Notes: generated from the letters alone by a model not told the origin. Positions 45,531-54,092 are shown, numbered from the stretch's first letter. The stretch: DNA of 64,000 nucleotides from an uncultured Ruminiclostridium sp. (GCA_947623915.1 CANQIB010000012.1:1-64000), one strand, 5' to 3'. Numbers and translations: made by a program.

Positions 45531-46546
45531 AGCTGTTTTTATACGAGCTCAAAAAGATATTTTCGCCGAAAATACTTATCGTCTTAGCGGCTGTTCTTAT
45601 GTTACAGTTCTGGTTGTGTTATATCCCATCGGGACAAGAACATGAATACTCCATCGATGTATATAAACAGTATCTTGAGCAATACGGCGGCGAGTTTACC
45701 GAGGAAAAATATCAAAGCCTGCTTGCGCGCTCAGCCGAGATAGGCAACATAATTGCCGTCCATGACGATATGGTAGACGCTTATCAAAAAGAGAAGATAT
45801 CATTTGACGAATTTGAAGAATATAATTTTCAGTATCATAAAGCAAGCTCCGAAGAAAGCACGGTAAAATATCTCGTAAAGAAAAGCGAATATTTCAAGGA
45901 GATAGGCGGCTGTGTATATTTTTACGACACCGACTGGGAGGATTTTCTCGGCGGCGCGGGATTTAACTTTTTCGCCGCTTTTGCGGTGATATTTCTTGTT
46001 ATCCCTGTATTCTGCAATGAACATCAGTCTAACGCCCGCTCGATGCTGGTCACCTCGGCGAGAGGGCAGCTTGACCTTTGCATATCAAAGCTCTGCGCGG
46101 CGTTTACAGCGGCTTTTCTAACGGCGGCGGCAGTATATGCGGTAAAATACGCGGCGTTTTGCACCATTCAGGGCAATTACGGCGAATATGCGGTGCATAA
46201 CCTCCTCGGTCATTACGGCTATGGTGACATATCGCTTGTGCGTTATTATTTCACCGATCTGCTGATAAAGTCCGCCGCATGGGCGGTAGGCGCGGTGTTT
46301 ATCTGCGCCGTTTCCAACCTTACCAAAAACATGATATTCACAGCGTTTTTATCCTTTGTGCCGATAGTATTCAGCGCGCTTATCGGGGATTTTTCGGCGG
46401 GAATATATCGTTATCTCCTGCTCGGCGGAGTGCTCGCGGAAAACTATGCCGCAGATTTTAACATGACCGCATTTACGTTCGCGCTTGCGATAAAGACCGT
46501 GATATATTCCGCGATATGCTGTGTTCTGTGGAGAAAAAGGGAGTAG
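45527..46546 (+). CDS. ABC-2-like membrane protein
   Basis: 339 residues: N-terminal membrane segment ILIVLAAVLMLQFWLCYIP, an extracytoplasmic helical loop (~30-135), then membrane segments FFAAFAVIFLVIPVF, AAFTAAFLTAAAVYAVKYAAF, AAWAVGAVFICAVSNL, FLSFVPIVFSALIG and FALAIKTVIYSAICCVLW. Related in layout to the 43.4-kb permease. Translationally coupled to the ATPase. It ends one codon before a gene remnant and 130 bases before a terminator. Confidence 0.8.
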   Translation: MKLFLYELKKIFSPKILIVLAAVLMLQFWLCYIPSGQEHEYSIDVYKQYLEQYGGEFTEEKYQSLLARSAEIGNIIAVHDDMVDAYQKEKISFDEFEEYNFQYHKASSEESTVKYLVKKSEYFKEIGGCVYFYDTDWEDFLGGAGFNFFAAFAVIFLVIPVFCNEHQSNARSMLVTSARGQLDLCISKLCAAFTAAFLTAAAVYAVKYAAFCTIQGNYGEYAVHNLLGHYGYGDISLVRYYFTDLLIKSAAWAVGAVFICAVSNLTKNMIFTAFLSFVPIVFSALIGDFSAGIYRYLLLGGVLAENYAADFNMTAFTFALAIKTVIYSAICCVLWRKRE

Positions 46547-46611
46547 CGCCAGAGTTCTGCGCGAAATTGGCGATAGGGATATGGAGTATTACTACAAAGA
46601 CCGAAAAATTG
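46545..46611 (+). pseudogene. C-terminal remnant of a maltose/galactoside O-acetyltransferase
   Basis: In one frame the bases directly after the permease stop translate as ARVLREIGDRDMEYYYKDRK, which closely matches the last residues of the hexapeptide acetyltransferase encoded on the opposite strand at 47.4 kb (VIREIGEKDREFYYKDRK). No start codon, left-handed helix or ribosome site accompanies it, and the frame continues into unrelated sequence. It is a leftover of a second acetyltransferase gene. Confidence 0.75.
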
Positions 46612-46678
46612 GGCAGGAAAATTTAGCTGAGGAACAGGCTCTAAAAGGGCGAACGTTACTTGACTCGGTAAAAAATAC

Positions 46679-46722
46679 GATCCCCGTTTGACATACTCGC
46701 AACGGAGCGTCAAACGGGGATC
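46679..46722. terminator. Bidirectional terminator between ABC module and MmcQ-like gene
   Basis: Perfect 14-bp stem GATCCCCGTTTGAC / GTCAAACGGGGATC with a 16-base loop, followed by TTTCT on the plus strand; convergent genes end on both sides. Confidence 0.85.
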
Positions 46723-46735
46723 TTTCTATCCGAAT

Positions 46736-47395
46736 TTACTTAGCCAGCAAATAACTTTCGTCCACCCTGCGGCATATTTCGTCCATAGAGACCGTTCCGT
46801 CCAAAATGATCGTATACCAATGCTTCTTATTCATGTGCCAACCGGGGAAAAATCGAGCGTTATCAATGAGGTTTTCCGTTTCTTCCGGCGCGATGCGCAG
46901 GTCGATAATTTCCACGATCTCATCAGACGGGATTCCGAGCTTGCGGCGGGAAACAGTCAGCAGCGCACCGTACCATTTTTTATTGTCTTTTCTACGCCAT
47001 ACGGCATTGTCGGGGAATTTATCCCACAGATATTCAAGCTCATCACCGTATTTTTCACGAACATAGGCGATAAGCGCAACGGACTGCTCCGCCTTGAAGA
47101 CCGCCGTTTCATAACAACATTCGGCGATATCCTGCAAGATATTTGTTACAGCCGTTCTGACCTCGCCGACAAATGCGCCGACCGCGTCTGTTTTGTAAAG
47201 AACATATTCCTCGCCGGTGGCAATTTCCGTCAGTTTCGTATCCGGCGCTGTTCCTTTGCCGATGGCAATCTCCAACGCAAAAGCATTGTCAAGAATATTC
47301 GTGCCGTATCTGTAACCGCCGCGTATTTTCTGAAAGCCGTAGACAGCCAGCTTTTCGGGAACAGCCTTTTTTCGCAGAAAGATATCTTCAAACAT
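46736..47395 (-). CDS. MmcQ/YjbR-family protein
   Basis: 219 residues from ATG 47395 (GGAGG ten bases upstream); the track's 30 extra residues are not preceded by a ribosome site. The second half carries the MmcQ/YjbR double-wing pattern (FPDNAVWRRKDNKKWYGALLTV, IVEIIDLRIAPEETENLID, FFPGWHMNKKHWYTIILDGTV). The family is small, DNA-binding-like and of unknown role; an N-terminal ~100-residue extension (KLAVYGFQKIRGGYRYGTNIL) precedes it, as in some Firmicute members. It lies just downstream of the disrupted acetyltransferase gene. Confidence 0.82.
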   Translation of the reverse strand: MFEDIFLRKKAVPEKLAVYGFQKIRGGYRYGTNILDNAFALEIAIGKGTAPDTKLTEIATGEEYVLYKTDAVGAFVGEVRTAVTNILQDIAECCYETAVFKAEQSVALIAYVREKYGDELEYLWDKFPDNAVWRRKDNKKWYGALLTVSRRKLGIPSDEIVEIIDLRIAPEETENLIDNARFFPGWHMNKKHWYTIILDGTVSMDEICRRVDESYLLAK

Positions 47396-47429
47396 GATAT
47401 CGTCACCTCCGTAAAGCCCGATTGGGCGG

Positions 47430-48315
47430 TTATTCCCAAACGTCAAGTTTCCTGTCTTTATAATAGAACTCCCTGTCCTTTTCACCTATTTCACGAATAA
47501 CCTGACAGGGAACGCCAAAAGCGACTACATTCGCAGGGATATCATGGGTCACAACGCTCCCTGCTCCGATAACAGAATTATCGCCTATCGTAATTCCGGG
47601 CATAATTTGGGAGCCGGAACCTATCCAAACATTTCTCCCAATATGGATAGGAAGATTGTAAACGTAGTGATGTTCCCGTAAAATGGGCAGAACAGGATGC
47701 CCCGAAGTGGTAAAGACGACATTGGGAGATACCATGGAATAATCACCGATATAGATATGCTCATCATCTACAAATGTGACATTTGAATTGATATATATCC
47801 CTTTTCCCAAATGGACGTGTTTACAGCCCCAGTTCGCATTAAGAGGCGTTTCAACTGTACAGCCCGTTCCTACTTCCGCAAAAACCTCCCGCAAGAGTTT
47901 TTGCCTAGGCATACGGGAGTCGAACCCAAGCCGCCCCACGGCGATGCCTTTGGGCGCTTTTCGTCCCTTTCGGCTTGACAGGCGCCAGCCTGCCTGCGCC
48001 TCAAGAAACAAAAATCACCTCAAATTCATTCGCCGTGGGGTGCATAGCAGTTTTTACGGAGCAGATTTTCGTCAAGACAAGGAAACCGAACGAAGGCATA
48101 CTCGCGTATGTCGAGTGAGGTTGACGCAGGATTGGCGGAAATATGCCCGTAAAAACCGACTAGGGTTCGACTCCCGTATGCCTAAGCTCCGTCTCGGTAG
48201 GCAGCGTGCGGTTATACTCTATCATTTTGTTTTGATAAATATGTTGGTCGCCGAGTAATGCGGGGTCATCATAGCGATACGGCAGACCTTGCTGTTTCCG
48301 TTTAACGTTATCCAT
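47430..48315 (-). pseudogene. Maltose/galactoside O-acetyltransferase, split by a MITE
   Basis: The gene begins at ATG 48315 (AGAGGA upstream) with MDNVKRKQQGLPYRYDDP and continues to the codons ...RTLPTETELRQ, where a 275-bp insertion breaks it; after the insertion the frame resumes KLLREVFAEVGTGCTVE and runs through the left-handed helix repeats (GKGIYINSNVTFVDD, IHIGRNVWIGSGSQIMPGITIGDNSVIGAGSVVTHDIPANVVAFG) to the end. Removing the 275-bp element plus its TA duplication leaves 609 bases, exactly 202 codons plus stop, normal for this family. The insert is not a multiple of three, so the gene is dead as full-length; the track ORF 47430-48011 starts inside the insertion. The enzyme would transfer acetyl from acetyl-CoA to sugars. 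Confidence 0.9.
47908..48182. mobile_element. MITE with 20-bp terminal inverted repeats and TA target duplication
   Basis: Element bounded by perfect inverted repeats GGCATACGGGAGTCGAACCC and its complement, with TA on each side (47906-47907 and 48183-48184). The 275 bp between contain no transposase. TA target duplication is the habit of the IS630/Tc1-mariner group, so it was probably mobilised by such a transposase elsewhere. The insertion site is defined by the acetyltransferase reading frame, which rejoins perfectly when the element is removed. The terminal repeat resembles a tRNA T-arm (GGTTCGACTCC), but no tRNA is present. Confidence 0.88.
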
Positions 48316-48850
48316 TATTCAAATCCTCTTTAAATCCCTTTATCGCCGCAGTTATGAGCAACACTAAAGCCGTCATCTGCTTTGTTTATCTATAATTATA
48401 TTTAAATCTGACGATCGTGTCAAGCGTATCGTTCGATTTTGATTTATAACGTTTTCCATAATATAAAACAGGGAAAAGATAAGGCGTGTCCAAGCGGATG
48501 TGAGAGCGTTATCAGCTCCGTGAATAACGGTGCGAAGTATAATGTACGTTCACAGGCGTGCACAGATTTAGATTGTCACAAATCGGCGAGGTTGCCGATG
48601 AACCTGTTGCATCGGATTTATCAAGCCCTTGATCGCCGAAACCGTTTGGAATGTTAAAACGCTTAAAATGAATTATTAAGTATGTAAACTTGCAAAATCC
48701 TATTGTGCTTTAGCACAACATATCTAATACTTTAAGCTGAAAAGTGTGCTGAAGGCACCTTTAAAAACTATAAAATTTGTTGAATTTTAATCATAACAAG
48801 CAAAATGTCTATTGAAAAATCACAAAAAATTACTTATTTTGAATTTTTTA
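48316..48850. promoter_or_regulatory. Intergenic region with promoter of the disrupted acetyltransferase
   Basis: Minus strand TTGACA (48418-48423), 17-base spacer, TATAAT (48395-48400) points into the acetyltransferase pseudogene, showing that the promoter survived the insertion. The remaining ~430 bases to the pyrimidine-operon promoter hold a perfect hairpin TTGTGC-TTTA-GCACAA near 48703 and no recognisable gene; the track ORF 48439-48657 has no family resemblance. Confidence 0.65.
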
Positions 48851-48983
48851 TTGACGCACAAACTCGATTTTATTATAATAGGCTTGTAAGGAAAAATGCA
48901 AGATAAAACAAATGAAATTCAAAAATCAGACAATGACGTCTATGTCTTGTCTGATTTTTATTATACCGAAAGGAAGTGTAGAA
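48851..48983 (+). promoter_or_regulatory. Promoter and attenuator-like leader of the pyrimidine operon
   Basis: TTGACG (48851-48856), 17-base spacer, TATAAT (48874-48879). About 35 bases after the expected start of transcription stands a perfect 12-bp stem AAAAATCAGACA / TGTCTGATTTTT (48921-48932 and 48948-48959) ending in a T-run, that is an intrinsic terminator placed before the first gene. A possible leader ORF (ATG 48896, AAGGA three bases upstream, 38 codons) runs through the hairpin. This is the layout of an attenuator. Confidence 0.65.
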
Positions 48984-49757
48984 ATGGACGAAAGAACAGA
49001 GATAATGCTTGACAATATAGGTATGACATATAAGACAAACGACGGGCGAGATGTGACAGCGCTTACAAGCGTGACGCTTGACATCAGAAAAGGCGAGTTT
49101 ATTTCGCTTTTAGGACCGTCGGGCTGCGGCAAAACAACGCTGCTGAGAATTATTGCCGATCTGCTTATGCCGACTCAGGGAAATATCACGGTCGGCGGAG
49201 AAACTCCCCGACAGGCGCGCCTTAAACAGCGTTACGGCATAGTCTTTCAAAGCGCCGTGCTTTACGATTGGCGGACAGTAAAGAAAAATGTTATGCTGCC
49301 GCTTGAAATAATGCACGTCCCAAAAGCGGAAAGGCTTGACCGCGCGGATAAAATGCTTGAGCTTGTGGGACTGTCGGACTTTGCAAATCACTATCCGCAG
49401 CAGCTTTCCGGCGGTATGCAGCAGCGTGTGGGAATTGCGAGAGCGCTTGCTATTCGTCCCGAAATTCTACTTATGGACGAACCGTTTTCCGCGCTTGATG
49501 AATTTACCCGCGAAAAGCTCCATGATGATTTGCTGAGAATATGGCGCAAGACAAACAAAACTGTCGTTTTCGTAACGCACAACATTTCAGAGGCGGTATA
49601 TCTTTCCGACAGAGTCTGTGTACTTTCACCGCATCCGGGACGGCTTTCGGCGGTCGTTGATATCGACCTGCCGCGTCCGAGAACGGCTCAGCTTAAAAGC
49701 ACGCCGGAATTTACCGCGCTTGTCGCTAAGGTCCGCAGCAGCTTTGAGGGGGTATAG
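48984..49757 (+). CDS. ABC transporter ATPase of the Tau/Ssu/Thi (pyrimidine-type) family
   Basis: 257 residues from ATG 48984 (AAAGGAAG upstream; earlier track codons lie in the leader hairpin). Walker A GPSGCGKTT, Q-loop FQSAVLYDW, signature LSGGMQQRVGIARAL, Walker B ILLMDEPFSALDEFTREKL, H-loop VTHN: the DEFTR phrase and sequence are those of nitrate/sulfonate/taurine/hydroxymethylpyrimidine importers. First gene of the pyrimidine operon; works with the two permeases and the binding protein downstream. Confidence 0.93.
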   Translation: MDERTEIMLDNIGMTYKTNDGRDVTALTSVTLDIRKGEFISLLGPSGCGKTTLLRIIADLLMPTQGNITVGGETPRQARLKQRYGIVFQSAVLYDWRTVKKNVMLPLEIMHVPKAERLDRADKMLELVGLSDFANHYPQQLSGGMQQRVGIARALAIRPEILLMDEPFSALDEFTREKLHDDLLRIWRKTNKTVVFVTHNISEAVYLSDRVCVLSPHPGRLSAVVDIDLPRPRTAQLKSTPEFTALVAKVRSSFEGV

Positions 49758-49760
49758 CCT

Positions 49761-50576
49761 GTGAAAATCAAGAAGTTCTTTTCCTCACAAAAGTTCATTA
49801 TATTCGTATGGGTTCTGGGAATTGCCGCGGTATGGGAAATTTTCGCATTTATTGTAGCCGCGACAAAGCACACACCCGTAAATGTTCTTCCGCATCTTTG
49901 GCAGATCATCGGGGCTTTTTTCAGCGACAATAAGGTTTCGGGACAAATGACGATGTTCGAGCTTATCGGGACCGCCTGTCAGGAAACGCTTTTAAGAGCG
50001 GCTATAGGCTTTGCGATAGGAACAGTTGCGGGTTATCTATTAGCGCTTTTCATGAATTTATCGCGGATAGTCGAAAAAATCGCTTTTCCGTACCTTATGC
50101 TTATTCAAATGATACCTATCCTCGGAATGGCGCCGATAATTCTTTCAATAACAGGCGACATTAACACATCTCGTATAGTTATAGCTGCGATACTTACATT
50201 TTATCCCGTATCTGCAAATACTCTGGCAGGATTTAAGGCTGTAGAGCGCGAGAAATGCGAGCTTATGCACTCCTACGCGTCGAGCCGGTTTCAGCTTTAT
50301 ATAAAGACGCTTATCCCGTCTTGTATTCCGTATTTCTTTACGGGACTTAAGATCTCCGCGCCTATGGCGATAACCGCTTCGATCCTGGTAGATACTCTTC
50401 AGGGAGGAAACGGTCTGGGATGTATGCTTTCACAATCGCTTAAGGGTGGCATGACAAGGCTTGTTTTCTGGGATATTGTGCTTATCAGCGCGATAATCGG
50501 CATTTTAAGCTATCAAATAATGGGACTTGTCGAAAAGCTGATTTGCCCATATAAGCGCACGGCGAAAGTCGACTGA
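49761..50576 (+). CDS. ABC transporter permease, pyrimidine-type importer
   Basis: 271 residues, GTG start at 49761 with GAGGGGG upstream. Six membrane segments and the coupling loop SYASSRFQLYIKTLIPSCIPYFFTGLKISAPMAITASILVD (binding-protein-dependent transport family pattern). It begins four bases after the ATPase gene. Two different permease genes in one operon suggest a heterodimeric channel. Confidence 0.9.
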   Translation: MKIKKFFSSQKFIIFVWVLGIAAVWEIFAFIVAATKHTPVNVLPHLWQIIGAFFSDNKVSGQMTMFELIGTACQETLLRAAIGFAIGTVAGYLLALFMNLSRIVEKIAFPYLMLIQMIPILGMAPIILSITGDINTSRIVIAAILTFYPVSANTLAGFKAVEREKCELMHSYASSRFQLYIKTLIPSCIPYFFTGLKISAPMAITASILVDTLQGGNGLGCMLSQSLKGGMTRLVFWDIVLISAIIGILSYQIMGLVEKLICPYKRTAKVD

Positions 50577-50587
50577 GGAGGTGGAAA

Positions 50588-51391
50588 ATGAAAACGAAAA
50601 GAATATTGTCTGTCGCGTCGAGCTTTATTCTGCCGTTAGCGTTTGGAGCGTTGATATATATTCTCTGGCAAACGGGAGTACTTCATCATTTGATAGGCGC
50701 AGATACTGTGACATTGCCGCAGCCTTCGAGAATAGGAGAGATAATCGGCGCAAACTCGCAATCCATTGCCGAACACACAAAGATCACGCTTACGGTGGCT
50801 ATCGGCGGGCTTTTAGCAGGCTCGATACTCGGCTATCTTATTGCGGTCGTCGCCGCGGTTTTCAGAAAATGGGGAGCGGGAGGTCTGGCGCTTGTGTCGG
50901 CATTCAACGCGATCCCAATAGTCGCTCTTGCTCCCGTCGTAAATAACTGGACGAGAGATTTGAGCGGCGAGGTGGACGTTCGCAGCACCGTCGCGAAAAT
51001 AATAGTTGTAACGATTTTCTGTACCGCATCAATGAGCGTAAACGCATATAGAGGTCTTACAGAGCTTAAACCGTTTTCAGAAGATCTTATGAAGAGCTAT
51101 GCAGCTAAGAAGATCGTTGTTTTCGCAAAGCTGAGGCTGCCAAACTCGCTGTCGTATGTGTTTACGGCTTTGAGAGTAAGCGTTCCGTCGTGTGTCATCG
51201 GCGCTCTTGTAGCCGAATATTTCGCGGAAGACACCGTGGGCGTAGGCAGACAAATACGGGAAAACATTGTAAAAGGGCAGTACCCGACAGCGTGGGCGTA
51301 TATTGCCATTGCCTGCCTTATAGGAATAGCGATGTTTGTGATACTTACAATTATCGAGCGCATCGTTCTTAAAAACCGGCGCAGGGCTTAA
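50588..51391 (+). CDS. ABC transporter permease, pyrimidine-type importer
   Basis: 267 residues, ribosome site AGGAGG. Membrane segments FILPLAFGALIYILW, LTVAIGGLLAGSILGYLIAVVAAVF, KIIVVTIFCTASMSVNAY and WAYIAIACLIGIAMFVILTII, with the loop SYAAKKIVVFAKLRLPNSLSYVFTALRVSVPSCVIGALVAEYF. A putative second half of the channel with the previous permease. About 70 bases separate it from the binding-protein gene. Confidence 0.9.
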   Translation: MKTKRILSVASSFILPLAFGALIYILWQTGVLHHLIGADTVTLPQPSRIGEIIGANSQSIAEHTKITLTVAIGGLLAGSILGYLIAVVAAVFRKWGAGGLALVSAFNAIPIVALAPVVNNWTRDLSGEVDVRSTVAKIIVVTIFCTASMSVNAYRGLTELKPFSEDLMKSYAAKKIVVFAKLRLPNSLSYVFTALRVSVPSCVIGALVAEYFAEDTVGVGRQIRENIVKGQYPTAWAYIAIACLIGIAMFVILTIIERIVLKNRRRA

Positions 51392-51458
51392 CAGTCAGAA
51401 ACGGGCTGACCGCAAGGTTTAGTCCGAAGAATATAACAACTGAAAGGAAGAATCAACC

Positions 51459-52631
51459 ATGAAAAACACAAAGAAGATCTTAGCGGGCATTATGGCGTTT
51501 ATCGTCGCGATGCAGATCACGGCTTGCTCAAACACGGAAAGCGGCAGCTCCTCCGAAAGCATCTTAGACAACTCAAGCATTTCAGACAGCTCAGACAGCT
51601 CAAGCGGCGCTGTTTCGGATAATTCGGCTTCGGAAGAGCTTATGTCTGCCGAAGAAATTATCAAAAGCGCGGCAGCTGAGGGCAAGGTAGGAAACTGGGG
51701 GCTCGGAAACGAGTATGAAATTCAGGCTCTGCTCACAAAATACGAGCTTCCCATAACCTACATAACTCAGGATTTCACAATGGATCAGTTTGACTCGGAC
51801 GCGGTAACGCTTGCTTCGGCGATGACCTATAATGAGCTTGGGCTTGTACAGAACAGCTATGACGGCGGCTATAACTATGCCGACACAGTCGGTATCATAG
51901 ACATGAACGACGAGGGCGTCGCTATGCTGGAGGATAACCTGTTCTGCTCAAAGGCATTTGCCGAGGCTAATCCGAACACGGTAAAGGCTTTTGTTTCAGC
52001 GTCGATGAAGGGCTGGGCTTATGCGTGTGAAAATCCCGAAGAGGCAGCTGAAATAGTGTTTGAGGCAGGCTCGTCCGTTTCCGCCGACCATCAGGCATAT
52101 ATGGCAAAGGAAGTCGCAAAGCTCGTAACAACCGATACCAAAGGCAACGCCGTTTCAGCGGAAAACGTCGGGCAGTTTGACGACGATGCAATGCAGCAGA
52201 CGCTTGACCTCGCAAAGCAGTATGTACCGCTTGAAGATGAAGCGGCAAAAGCAAAGCTCGGAACTATTACGCTTGATGAAATACGCTCGAAGGATTATCT
52301 GACATATGACCCCACGACAGACGGCGCTCCCGAAAAAACGTCTGTAAAGATCCAGCTTAAATGGCTGCCGCAGGCTCAGTTTATGGGATATTATGTTGCG
52401 GCGGCAAAAGGATATTACGAAGAGGTAGGTCTTGAAGTTGAGATAATCCCCGGCGGCGGAGATATTTCCGAAACTACTGCTGTCTACAACGGCACGGTCG
52501 ATTTCGGTGTAACGTGGGTCTCCAACCTTATCAGTGCGAACGCGGGAGGAATGGAGCTGCTTGAAGTAGCGCAGGTTTATCAGCGTTCGGGGCTTGTACT
52601 TGTGTACAAAAAGGATATGTATATAAAGTAA
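51459..52631 (+). CDS. Substrate-binding lipoprotein of the NMT1/THI5-like family, circularly permuted
   Basis: 390 residues, signal peptide with Cys23 lipobox, Ser-rich linker (~25-62). The rest has the two halves of the NMT1/THI5-like family in reversed order. Residues ~76-290 carry what is normally the C-terminal part (VGNWGLGNEYEIQALL, DFTMDQF, ASAMTYNELGLV, VIDMNDEGVAMLEDNLF-like, ASMKGWAYACENPEEAAEIV). Residues ~294-390 carry what is normally the N-terminal part (KIQLKWLPQAQFMGYYVAA, VDFGVTWVSNLISANAGGMELL, YQRSGLVLVYKKD). The protein stops just where the family normally continues to VGNW. All family motifs are intact. It likely presents a pyrimidine or hydantoin-like compound to the permeases. 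Confidence 0.85.
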   Translation: MKNTKKILAGIMAFIVAMQITACSNTESGSSSESILDNSSISDSSDSSSGAVSDNSASEELMSAEEIIKSAAAEGKVGNWGLGNEYEIQALLTKYELPITYITQDFTMDQFDSDAVTLASAMTYNELGLVQNSYDGGYNYADTVGIIDMNDEGVAMLEDNLFCSKAFAEANPNTVKAFVSASMKGWAYACENPEEAAEIVFEAGSSVSADHQAYMAKEVAKLVTTDTKGNAVSAENVGQFDDDAMQQTLDLAKQYVPLEDEAAKAKLGTITLDEIRSKDYLTYDPTTDGAPEKTSVKIQLKWLPQAQFMGYYVAAAKGYYEEVGLEVEIIPGGGDISETTAVYNGTVDFGVTWVSNLISANAGGMELLEVAQVYQRSGLVLVYKKDMYIK

Positions 52632-52721
52632 TAAATTTGTGATCGAGTTTTTATAAAATTTGCAGGCGCGCACGGTGAGAAGCTCATCGTGCGGCGTTTG
52701 CAGGGAAAGGGAGGTTTTATT

Positions 52722-54083
52722 ATGGAACTTATAATCAAAAACGGAACGGTCGTTACGGCGACGGGAAAATTCAAAGCCGATGTGGGAATTTCGGGCGGTA
52801 AAATAACCGCTGTAGCGTCCTCGCTTTCCGATGACGGCGCAAAGGTGTGCGATGCTTCGGGTATGTTAGTCCTTCCGGGAGCGATAGACGCTCACACGCA
52901 CCTTGCTATGCCGTTCGGCGGGACGATCTCCTCCGATGACTATTTTGCGGGAACAAGAGCGGCAGCCTGCGGAGGAACAACAACTGTTTTCGATTTTGCT
53001 CTTCAGGACTTCGACGAATCTATGCCGGATACATTTAAAAGAAGAGATGCTCTTTGCGCTCCAAACGCGGCGGTCGATTATTCTTTTCACATAGGTGTAA
53101 AGGATATCCGCGGCGCTCTGCTTGATTCAATAAAAGACGCCTGCGATATGGGAATTACTTCTTACAAGGTGTTTATGGTCTACGATTTCGGAGTTAAGGA
53201 CGGAGTGTTTTTCGAGCTGCTGAAAAAATCACGGGAGTTCGGTGCGCTTATCGCCGTCCATGCGGAAAACAACGAGCTTGTAAACACCCTCACGGAAAAA
53301 TATATTTCCGAGGGCAAAACAAGCGCTTGGTATCATTATATGAGCCGCCCCGAATTTGTAGAGGGAGAGGCTGACGTAAGAGCGATAAACCTTGCGAAAG
53401 CGGCGGGTGCCGCGCTGTATATCGTTCATCTCGCGAACAAGCAGGGTGTTGACGCGGTAACCGCCGCAAAGGATGAAGGTTATGAAATATACGCCGAAAC
53501 TTGTCCGCAGTATCTTCATTTCACAAGTGATGTTTACAAGCGTGCCGACGGAAGAAATTTTGTCTGCTCTCCGCCCATGAAGGGAAAAGAAAGTCAGGAC
53601 GCCCTTTGGGAAGCGATAAAGCGCGGCGATATCGACACGATAGCCACCGACCATTGTCCGTTTATGCAGAGTGAAAAGGACTGGGGACTTGATGATTTCA
53701 GGAAGATACCGAACGGATGCGCAGGGATCGAAAATATGTATCCGTATATGCTTGGGAAAGCAAACGACGGAGTGATAACGTTTGAAAAAGCCGTCGAGCT
53801 TTGCGCGACAAATCCCGCGAGGATTTTCGGCTGTGCCGATAAGGGAGAGATCGCTGTCGGAAAAGACGCGGATATCGTTATCTACGACCCCGAAAAGAGC
53901 TTTACCGTTCATCAGTCAAATATGCATTCCGATTGTGACCACACGATCTGGGAAAACGTTGAGATGCACGGATATCCGATAAAGACGTTTTCGCGCGGAA
54001 AGCTCGTTTTCGATAACGGCGAGTTTGTCGGAGAACGAGGCTGGGGCAAATTTGTAAAGTGCGAAAAACGTCCGATAAAATAA
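52722..54083 (+). CDS. hydA: Dihydropyrimidinase / hydantoinase
   Basis: Cyclic amidohydrolase opening dihydrouracil (or hydantoins) to N-carbamoyl-beta-alanine. 453 residues from ATG 52722 (GGGAGG upstream). Binuclear metal site residues are seen as DAHTHL, the carboxylated lysine in ITSYKVFMVYD, histidines in AVHAENN and YIVHLANKQG, and aspartate in IATDHCPF; substrate-loop SPPMKGKE follows the family pattern. A hairpin GCACG/CGTGC lies just upstream. Second enzyme of the pathway, translated directly before the PreA-like gene. Confidence 0.95.
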   Translation: MELIIKNGTVVTATGKFKADVGISGGKITAVASSLSDDGAKVCDASGMLVLPGAIDAHTHLAMPFGGTISSDDYFAGTRAAACGGTTTVFDFALQDFDESMPDTFKRRDALCAPNAAVDYSFHIGVKDIRGALLDSIKDACDMGITSYKVFMVYDFGVKDGVFFELLKKSREFGALIAVHAENNELVNTLTEKYISEGKTSAWYHYMSRPEFVEGEADVRAINLAKAAGAALYIVHLANKQGVDAVTAAKDEGYEIYAETCPQYLHFTSDVYKRADGRNFVCSPPMKGKESQDALWEAIKRGDIDTIATDHCPFMQSEKDWGLDDFRKIPNGCAGIENMYPYMLGKANDGVITFEKAVELCATNPARIFGCADKGEIAVGKDADIVIYDPEKSFTVHQSNMHSDCDHTIWENVEMHGYPIKTFSRGKLVFDNGEFVGERGWGKFVKCEKRPIK

Positions 54084-54092
54084 GGAGCGGCT

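Noticed and set aside
47900-48190. tRNA gene suggested by GGTTCGACTCC next to the acetyltransferase
   Set aside because: The motif occurs as both ends of a perfect inverted repeat; there is no acceptor stem, D-arm or anticodon loop. It is the terminal repeat of a MITE.
48439-48657. Possible transposase remnant (LLHRIYQALDRRNRL)
   Set aside because: Too short and no further transposase motif or terminal repeats; left as unassigned intergenic sequence.
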